Source: JAGPUQ01 sp050250395 (GTDB lineage Bacteria; Pseudomonadota; Gammaproteobacteria; Pseudomonadales; Porticoccaceae). From it: a stretch of 64,000 bases of DNA. The stretch lies in NCBI GenBank assembly GCA_050250395.1, contig JBFWOQ010000004.1, positions 62,001-126,000 of the forward strand, in the 5' to 3' direction. How positions within the stretch are numbered: position 1 is the first letter of the stretch; each line of letters opens with the position of its first letter. Under the pieces are notes generated by a model, which saw only the letters and a program-made list of their open reading frames with translations, did not search any database and was not told the DNA's origin. A program made the position numbers and the translations under genes. Shown in pieces: positions 58,265 to 64,000 of the stretch.

Positions 58265-59341
58265 TCAGCCGCCAACTCCTCCCACCACCTTGTGGGCGCC
58301 GGCGCGCCAGCGCAGCATGCCGCCGGTGAGATTGGCGACGCGTTCGATACCGGCGCGTTGCAACAGGACAGCGGCCTGCGCGGAGCGGCCTCCGGAGCGG
58401 CATACCGTTACCACGGGCTTGTCGGTGGCGATCTCGGCGATCCGCGCCGACAGCGTGCCCAGAGGGATCAGCTGGGCGCCGGGTATATGCCCGAGCGGGC
58501 CTTCGAATTCGTCGGGCTCGCGCACATCCAGTACGCACACCCTATCGAGGTGCTCCTCCAGCCAGCGCGGGTCGATCTCCCAGAGCCCCGCGAAGGTATA
58601 GGTCAGCGGTGCCCAGTCGGGGGCATCGTCCGGCACCGTGCCGGTGTCCGGACGGCCGCATTTGAGGTTGGCGGGTACCGCGATGTCGATTTTCTTGGGA
58701 TGGGCCAGGTTGAGATTGTTCATGTAACCGGCGAAATCCGCCTCGCTGATCTGTCCGCCGCAACGCGGGTTATAGCGCTTTTCCTCGCCGACGCTGGTCA
58801 CTGTCAGACCGTGGTAATCATGGCCCGGGTAGAGTCGGGTGGCGTCGGGCAGGGAAAATATCTGGGTGTGGATGGAGCGATACAGGCGCCCCGCGTCGCC
58901 CTGCTGGAAATCCGTGCGACCGCAGCCGCGAATCAGCAGGGCATCGCCGGTGAAGGCCATGCTTTCGTCGTCCAATACATAGCTGAGACAGCCGTTGGTG
59001 TGTCCGGGCGTTTCGCGGACCTCCAGATAGCGACCGCCGAACTTGACGTGCTCGCCCTGATGCAGATAGCGGTCCGCGCCCTCGACCCCGGAATTGGCGG
59101 CGATCAGGATGTCGGCGCCGGTGCGCTGCTTGAGCAGCCAGGCGCTGGTCACATGATCGGCGTGGCAGTGGGTATCCAGCACCGCGGTCAGCTTCAGCCC
59201 GAGTTCCGCGAGCAGCGCGGTATCGCGGCGCGCCTGCTCGAACACCGGATCGATGAGCACCGCGGCGCCGGTGTCGCTGTCGCCCAGCAGATAAGTGTAG
59301 GTGGACGATTCCTGGTCGAACAATTGACGAAAAATGAGCAT
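58265..59341 (-). CDS. persulfide dioxygenase (ETHE1-like) fused to rhodanese
   Basis: This 358-residue protein joins an N-terminal metallo-beta-lactamase domain of the ETHE1/persulfide dioxygenase type to a C-terminal rhodanese domain. ETHE1-like iron ligands are visible: H58 and H60 region (THCHADH), H114 (TPGHTNG) and D133 (TGDALL), with the PRCGGQ loop. The rhodanese catalytic Cys is C314 in VCRSGGRSA. The pair would oxidise glutathione persulfide to sulfite and transfer sulfur. I chose the ATG at 59341 (MLIFRQLFDQES), with a GAGG 8 bp upstream; an ATG at 59347 adds two residues. It is divergent from the LLM gene at 59584. Confidence 0.93.
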   Translation of the reverse strand: MLIFRQLFDQESSTYTYLLGDSDTGAAVLIDPVFEQARRDTALLAELGLKLTAVLDTHCHADHVTSAWLLKQRTGADILIAANSGVEGADRYLHQGEHVKFGGRYLEVRETPGHTNGCLSYVLDDESMAFTGDALLIRGCGRTDFQQGDAGRLYRSIHTQIFSLPDATRLYPGHDYHGLTVTSVGEEKRYNPRCGGQISEADFAGYMNNLNLAHPKKIDIAVPANLKCGRPDTGTVPDDAPDWAPLTYTFAGLWEIDPRWLEEHLDRVCVLDVREPDEFEGPLGHIPGAQLIPLGTLSARIAEIATDKPVVTVCRSGGRSAQAAVLLQRAGIERVANLTGGMLRWRAGAHKVVGGVGG

Positions 59342-59398
59342 TCGCATGTCCTCGTGAACTGGCGGTGGGATCTGGCGGCCGTGTACGCCCGATTCTAG

Positions 59399-59427
59399 CA
59401 GCTTGTTGAAAAGCGTCGCGAGGCGGG
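59399..59427 (-). repeat. 29-bp end fragment of the 141-bp element
   Basis: CAGCTTGTTGAAAAGCGTCG and the following AGGCGGG are identical to the start of copy C (right end of the element, inverted). It lies just upstream of the persulfide dioxygenase start, after which the sequence diverges. Confidence 0.7.
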
Positions 59428-59583
59428 ATCGGGCCGATGTGCTGCGCCAGATCATGGGATCGGGCGGCCGAGTCCGCCGCTTTGGCCCGACTGGCGGCCG
59501 GGGGTGGTATGGAGTAAGTTACGCCGCCTGAACAACTTCCCAACCCCCGCGCCGCCCAGCGGCACCACCCCAGGAGACCCCCG

Positions 59584-60660
59584 ATGGAATGCGGAATTCA
59601 GATGCTGTTCCAGAACCCCGGCAACCTCAGCGATGCAGAGGTCTACACCGCCGAGCTCAAGCTCGCCAAACTGGCCGAGCCATCCGGTTTCGATTCCATC
59701 TGGTGCGTCGAACATCACTTCACCGACTACACCATGTGTCCCGACGTCACCCAGTTTCTGAGCTACATGGCGGGCTGCACCAGCCGCATCAAGCTGGGTA
59801 CCGGCGCGGTGATCCTGCCCTGGCACGATCCGCTGCGCGTGGCCGAAGAAATCGCGCTACTCGATTACTACAGTGACGGCCGCACCATTCTCGGCATGGG
59901 ACGCGGACTGGCGCGACTCGAATACGAAGGGTTTAGGGAGGACATGAACCAGAGCCGCACCAAGTTCAACGAAGCGGCCCGGATGATCACCAAGGCGCTC
60001 GAAACCGGATTCGCCGAATACGACGGCGAAGTGGTCAAGCAGCCCCGCGTCGAAATCCGCCCGCGGCCGCTGAAAAGCTTTGCCGGTCGTACCTTCTCGG
60101 TGGCCATGTCGCCCGATTCCATCGATGCCGGTGCCGAACTCGGGTCCCAGATCATGTTGTTCATGCAACGCCCCATCGAACAGATGGCGGCGGAAGTGAA
60201 CCGCTACCGGGAGCTGTTCCGCAAGCACCACGGACGCGAGCCGCGGCCGGTACTGTGCAACGATTTCATCATCTGCGACGACAGCGCCGAGCGCGCCGAG
60301 GAGATGGCCCGCAAGTACATCGCCGCCTACTTCCTCACCGCCGCCAAGCATTACGAGATGGCAGGTTCGCACTTCGCCGGCACCAAGGGCTATGCCGCCT
60401 ATGGCGATGCCGCCAAGATGCTGCAGGAGCTGGGGCTCGACAAGGTGGCGGATGCCTTTGTCGACTTCCAGATCTGGGGTACGCCACAACAGATTTTCGA
60501 AAAACTCGAAACCCGCCAAAAAGATCTGGGCGATTTCCAGCTCAACGGCTGTTTCAGCTTTGCGGGGATGCCCTATGACTATTGCGAGCGCAGCATGAAG
60601 CTGTACGGCGCGCGTTGTATTCCCGAGCTGCATAACTGGAAAAGCCAGAGCGCCGCTTGA
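59584..60660 (+). CDS. luciferase-like (LLM) flavin-dependent oxidoreductase
   Basis: Second LLM-family member in the region, 358 residues: ECGIQMLFQNP start, SIWCVEHHFTDYTMCPDV, LSYMAGCTSRIKLGTGAVILPWHDPLRVAEEIALLDYYSDGRTILGMGRGLARLEYEGF (typical of bacterial luciferase-like alkanal or alkane monooxygenases), and GMPYDYCERSMKLY near the end. It probably uses FMNH2 or F420 and O2. No partner reductase is adjacent. A GGAGACC site precedes the ATG at 59584. It ends with a long perfect terminator shared with the convergent amidohydrolase. Confidence 0.92.
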   Translation: MECGIQMLFQNPGNLSDAEVYTAELKLAKLAEPSGFDSIWCVEHHFTDYTMCPDVTQFLSYMAGCTSRIKLGTGAVILPWHDPLRVAEEIALLDYYSDGRTILGMGRGLARLEYEGFREDMNQSRTKFNEAARMITKALETGFAEYDGEVVKQPRVEIRPRPLKSFAGRTFSVAMSPDSIDAGAELGSQIMLFMQRPIEQMAAEVNRYRELFRKHHGREPRPVLCNDFIICDDSAERAEEMARKYIAAYFLTAAKHYEMAGSHFAGTKGYAAYGDAAKMLQELGLDKVADAFVDFQIWGTPQQIFEKLETRQKDLGDFQLNGCFSFAGMPYDYCERSMKLYGARCIPELHNWKSQSAA

Positions 60661-60739
60661 CGGATGGGTATTGATGCGGGCCTTACCAGCCGCCCAGGAT
60701 GGCTTCGGTCGGTGGGGCTCACGCAAAGAGCCTGTAAAC

Positions 60740-60775
60740 AAATTCAGCCCCTGCGTTACCGCAGGGGCTGAATTT
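60740..60775. terminator. bidirectional terminator, perfect 16-bp stem
   Basis: AAATTCAGCCCCTGCG-TTAC-CGCAGGGGCTGAATTT is a perfect palindrome between the convergent LLM and D-aminoacylase-type genes. It has A/T-rich flanks on both sides and could terminate both transcripts. Confidence 0.85.
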
Positions 60776-60816
60776 ACGAACTGTGTTCTTCAGGGTTCAT
60801 GGCGAGTTGTGTTGCT

Positions 60817-62520
60817 TCAGGCATTCACTCCCCGCCGCAATAACCGACCGGGCAGCGCATCGCCCGCGCCCAGTAGATCGCGATCGCGTTGCCGCAGTAG
60901 CACGCCGTTGACGATCACCGCATCGACACCCTGGGCCTTTGCGATCAGCCGGTCCTGACCGGCGGGCTGGTCGTACACGCGCTCCAGTCCGCCCGCGTTC
61001 ACCGTGGCGGGATCGATCACTACCACGTCGGCGGGTTTACCCACTTGCAGCGTTCCCCGGTCCTTGATGCCGAATACTTCGGCGGGCCGCGAGGTCAGCA
61101 TGCGGATGGCTTCCTCGAACGGGATGGCCTGTTTGTCGCGCACCCAGCGGCCCAGCAGATAGGTCGGCAGGCAGGCGTCGCACAACTGGCTGGCGTGGGC
61201 GCCGGCATCGGAGAGGCCGAGCACGGTGTTGGGGTCCTTGAGCAGCTCCTCGACCACGGTTTCGTCGGCATTGGCGACCGGCATCCGGAACCGGGCTTCC
61301 AGGTTGGTGGCGAGCGCCAGATCGAAGCCGAGATCGATGCTCGCCATGCCCAGCTCCCGCGCCACCTCGCCGACCGTGCGTTCTTCGTACTCCGGACGGC
61401 CGCACATGGAGATGACGGCGTTTTCCCAGGAGGTGCGGAACGAGGCGCGCACCGTGGCCATTTTCTCCTTCACGGCGCGGCGGAATTCGGGATCGGCGTA
61501 GTATTTTTTCTTGCCTTCGGCGTCGGCCGCGGCCACCGGCTTGAATACCGAGAGGCTCTCGAACGGGAAGGGCTCGCGAAACTGGAATTCGAAGCACAGG
61601 GGGCGCGGCGTCACCTGGGGCACGATGTTGCGGCCCTTGGCGATCAGCTCGGCGGTGCGCTCCTGCTGTTTGACGTGGGCATCGGGACTCACCATGCCGG
61701 CCAGCATGGCGGTCCAGCTGATGGTGATGCCGTTTTCCTCGGCGAGCCTTTCGTATTCGTCGAACCAGAGCTCCTTGCCGGCGGTCGCCTGCATCATGCC
61801 CTTGCCGCCCTTCAGGGTGGAGGCCAGGGTGCGGACTTCCTCGTAGGAGGCGACCCGGCTCGGCACCGGCCGGCCCTTGAGGCCAACATGGCTCGCTGAC
61901 TTGGAGGTAGCGAACCCGATGGCGCCGGCGGCCAGCGCCTCGGCGACAATCTTGCGCATCTGCTCGATCTCGTCGGGGGTGGCTTCGCGCTCGGTGGCGG
62001 CCTCGCCCATCACATAGAGGCGGGTGGGGGTATGGCCGATCAGCACGCCCACATTGATGGCGGTGCCGGCCTTCTCGATGGCATCCAGATACTCGGGAAA
62101 GGTCTCGAACGGCCAGTCGACGCCAAGTCCCGCGTTGAGCGCCGCCGGGCTCATGCCCTCGACTTTTTCGAGAGTGCCGATGATCAGGTCGTGGTGTTCG
62201 GGACGGGTCGGCGCGACGCCGAAGCCGCAGTTGCCCAACACCACGGTGGTGACGCCGTGCCAGGGAGATATGGTCAGCATCCGGTCCCAGAGTACCTGGG
62301 CGTCGTAATGGGTGTGGATGTCCACAAATCCCGGCGTGACCATCCTGTCAGTGGCGTCGATGGTGGTGGCGGCGGTGCCGGGCGCTTGCCCGAGCGCCAC
62401 CACCCTGCCGTCCTTGATGGCGAGGTCGCCGCGATAGCCGGGCGCTCCGGAGCCATCGACGATGGTGCCGCCGGTGATCTTGATGTCGTAAGTGGTACTG
62501 GTATCGGTGGTGTTGCCCAT
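60817..62520 (-). CDS. N-acyl-D-amino-acid deacylase-like amidohydrolase
   Basis: This 567-residue amidohydrolase of the D-aminoacylase group has GGTIVDGSGAPGYRGDLAIKDGRVVALG (beta-sandwich), the metal site VDIHTHYDAQVLWD, VVLGNCGFGVAP (the metal-binding Cys region typical of D-aminoacylases), LSDAGAHASQLCD (catalytic Asp) and a C-terminal RLTSRPAEVFGIKDRGTLQVGKPADVVVIDP. It hydrolyses N-acyl amide or related cyclic bonds; the exact substrate is not known. The ATG at 62520 gives the standard length. It is downstream of the amidohydrolase-2 gene on the same strand with a 67-bp gap, so the two may be one operon. Confidence 0.92.
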   Translation of the reverse strand: MGNTTDTSTTYDIKITGGTIVDGSGAPGYRGDLAIKDGRVVALGQAPGTAATTIDATDRMVTPGFVDIHTHYDAQVLWDRMLTISPWHGVTTVVLGNCGFGVAPTRPEHHDLIIGTLEKVEGMSPAALNAGLGVDWPFETFPEYLDAIEKAGTAINVGVLIGHTPTRLYVMGEAATEREATPDEIEQMRKIVAEALAAGAIGFATSKSASHVGLKGRPVPSRVASYEEVRTLASTLKGGKGMMQATAGKELWFDEYERLAEENGITISWTAMLAGMVSPDAHVKQQERTAELIAKGRNIVPQVTPRPLCFEFQFREPFPFESLSVFKPVAAADAEGKKKYYADPEFRRAVKEKMATVRASFRTSWENAVISMCGRPEYEERTVGEVARELGMASIDLGFDLALATNLEARFRMPVANADETVVEELLKDPNTVLGLSDAGAHASQLCDACLPTYLLGRWVRDKQAIPFEEAIRMLTSRPAEVFGIKDRGTLQVGKPADVVVIDPATVNAGGLERVYDQPAGQDRLIAKAQGVDAVIVNGVLLRQRDRDLLGAGDALPGRLLRRGVNA

Positions 62521-62587
62521 GGTTTCACCTCGCTAACGCAGACCGCCCGGGGTTACCGGGCGGGTGCAGGGGAATGTGTGGCCCGGT

Positions 62588-63691
62588 TCATACCGGCAGG
62601 TTGTAGCACTCCGCGACGTTGTCGTGGAGGATCCAGTTCCTTTCTTCTTCCGACAGGTCCTTGGTGTGCTCGGCGAGGATCTCCTGCGACCAGGGCCAGG
62701 TGGAATCGCTGTGGGGAAAGTCGTTCGCCCACATCAGCCGCCGCGGGTTCATTTCGTCGCGGTGCCGGAACGCGGTCCAGTCGTCCTGGAAGGTCAGATA
62801 GATGTTGCTCTGGAAATACTCGCTCGGCAGTTTTTCCAGCGGTGGGCACTTCATCCAGTAGCGGTGCCGGTTGTAGGCGTGGTCCATGCGATAGATGAAG
62901 TGAGGCACCCAGCCGGCATCGGCCTCGGCGCAGACCACTTTCAATTTCGGATGCCGCTCGAACACGCCGCCGAACACGAAGGTGCCGAGGATGTCCTGGC
63001 AGCCGCGCATGATCGCGAGGAAGCCGTTGATCTTGGGGCCGCGCTGCTTGGTGATGGAATCGGCCTTGGAGGTCAGGATGTGGAACGACAGCGGCATCTG
63101 CAAATCGACAGCGGCTTCCCACAGCGGATCGTACATGGGGTCGTGGTAGTCGGCGGCCGGAGGGTTGCCGGTCATCATTACCCCGACGAAACCGCGCTTC
63201 TTGGCGTCTTCGATCTCCTTGATGCCTTCGTCCACCGAACGCAGCGCGACCTGGCCCAGGCCGAACAGACGATTTTTCGGTGCGTCGGCGACATAGGCCT
63301 CCAGCCAGCGGTTGTACGCATTGAAACAGGCGACCTGATAATCGATGTCCGGGTGGTTGCACAGCATCATGCCGACGGTCGGGTAGATGAGCTCGGCGGC
63401 GACCCCGTCGCGGTCCTGGTCGGCGACGCGATACTTGGCGTCCCAGGAGCTGCGCGGCAGGTCGGAAAACTTCATGCCGCCGGGTTTCAGTTCCTCGGGC
63501 TTGCGGCCGGCCGCCGCCACCAGCCCCATGGGCACCGGCTGATCCAGGCCATCGATGACGAAGATGTCGCCATATTTTTCATGCTCGATCATATGGGGCG
63601 CGCGGTCGCGGAATCGCGGATCGATATTGTCGACATAGCAGTTCGGCGGCTCCGCGATATGAGAGTCCGCGGAAATCACGGGTTTGAGCAT
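62588..63691 (-). CDS. amidohydrolase family 2 (ACMSD-like TIM barrel)
   Basis: This 367-residue metal-dependent hydrolase or decarboxylase has SADSHIAEPPNCY (D/H-x-H-like first strand), GVAAELIYPTVGMM, HILTSKADSI (His), FGGVFERHPKLKVVCAEADAGWVPH, and DFPHSDSTWP with the metal Asp. Relatives include ACMSD and hydroxybenzoate-type decarboxylases of aromatic or steroid catabolism. I chose the ATG at 63691 (MLKPVISADSHIAEP) because the 67 upstream codons do not look like the family. It is the first gene of a likely two-gene operon. Confidence 0.9.
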   Translation of the reverse strand: MLKPVISADSHIAEPPNCYVDNIDPRFRDRAPHMIEHEKYGDIFVIDGLDQPVPMGLVAAAGRKPEELKPGGMKFSDLPRSSWDAKYRVADQDRDGVAAELIYPTVGMMLCNHPDIDYQVACFNAYNRWLEAYVADAPKNRLFGLGQVALRSVDEGIKEIEDAKKRGFVGVMMTGNPPAADYHDPMYDPLWEAAVDLQMPLSFHILTSKADSITKQRGPKINGFLAIMRGCQDILGTFVFGGVFERHPKLKVVCAEADAGWVPHFIYRMDHAYNRHRYWMKCPPLEKLPSEYFQSNIYLTFQDDWTAFRHRDEMNPRRLMWANDFPHSDSTWPWSQEILAEHTKDLSEEERNWILHDNVAECYNLPV

Positions 63692-64000
63692 GGCACTGTC
63701 CTCGGTTGAATGAAGGGGTAAATCCGGTCCCGTCGGGAATCTTTGCGCGCGGTACTTGGCCGCTGCTGCGCTTGTCTCATGCCCCAGTAAAACCCATGCG
63801 AAATCAAAATGCCATGCCCGACCCTGCCGCGCCGGAGGTGATGGGCGCGGTACATCGGCAGTCCCCGACCGGCGGTGGAGACCGCTGCCCATGCCGCCAG
63901 GACAGACGCTATCCGGCGGTCACGGAATCTCCATCCAGACGTCACGTCCCCGGCATCAAGCAGTCACAGGCCCGGGGCAGTCTTGGCATGCGATCGCCGA
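63692..64000. other. intergenic stretch, no gene seen
   Basis: About 309 bp to the right edge. A purine-rich site for the amidohydrolase start lies near its left end, and some short frames are open, but none has a family match or a good start. Nothing else seen. Confidence 0.5.

Overview
This window looks like a chromosomal stretch from a high-GC, free-living gammaproteobacterium. The evidence is gene order: comEC-exbB-exbD-msbA-lpxK-kdsB-PTP-murB, a GacA/UvrY-type regulator followed by uvrC-pgsA, recA-recX, alaS-lysC-csrA-tRNA-Ser, and holD-rimI after leuA. The host makes lipopolysaccharide (msbA, lpxK, kdsB) and branched-chain amino acids (ilvIHC, leuA). I cannot name a genus from sequence alone. 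Two runs of N (22229-22238 and 24678-24722) show that the window comes from a gapped draft or metagenome assembly.

Layout. 1-2.5 kb: a truncated SMP-30/gluconolactonase gene, a limonene-epoxide-hydrolase-fold enzyme and an exported SurE-like phosphatase. 2.5-10.9 kb: DAHP synthase, an AddA/AddB-like helicase-nuclease pair and a Nudix hydrolase. 11-16.4 kb: an accessory zone with three type II toxin-antitoxin modules, one of them with a nonsense codon in the toxin, around murI, an AEC transporter and an AT-rich ORF fused to the start of an IS1182-like transposase. 16.4-22.2 kb: trmA, an aldehyde dehydrogenase/DUF779 pair, a CHAD-like protein, thpR, a DUF503 gene, queD, tRNA-Val and a gapped tRNA-Asp. 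22.6-31 kb: ilvI-ilvH-ilvC, pssA, a Leu-rich leader peptide, leuA, a HolD-like gene, rimI and a thioesterase-like gene. 30.8-33.3 kb: an SDR, a patatin phospholipase and a flavodoxin-fold protein. 33.4-42.1 kb: competence and envelope genes. 42.1-47.7 kb: alkB, a GacA-like regulator, uvrC, pgsA, recA with a LexA box, and recX. 47.7-54.1 kb: an M23 peptidase, a Trm112-like protein, a HIT protein, alaS, lysC, csrA and tRNA-Ser with a terminator. 54.2-63.7 kb: a catabolic-looking group (CoA-transferase III, acyl-CoA dehydrogenase, two luciferase-like flavin oxidoreductases, an ETHE1-rhodanese fusion and two amidohydrolases).

The most distinctive non-genic feature is a dispersed element of exactly 141 bp with imperfect inverted ends. 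It occurs in full at 2372, 3727 and 20614, and as end fragments near 30770 and 59399. One copy supplies the stop codon of thpR. Other observations worth a second look are the leuA leader peptide with five consecutive Leu codons, the IS/AT-rich fusion ORF, the broken ParE toxin, and a 12-bp A-tract repeat array before a luciferase-like gene. I found no CRISPR array, prophage or rRNA, and nothing I would confidently call a wholly new system.
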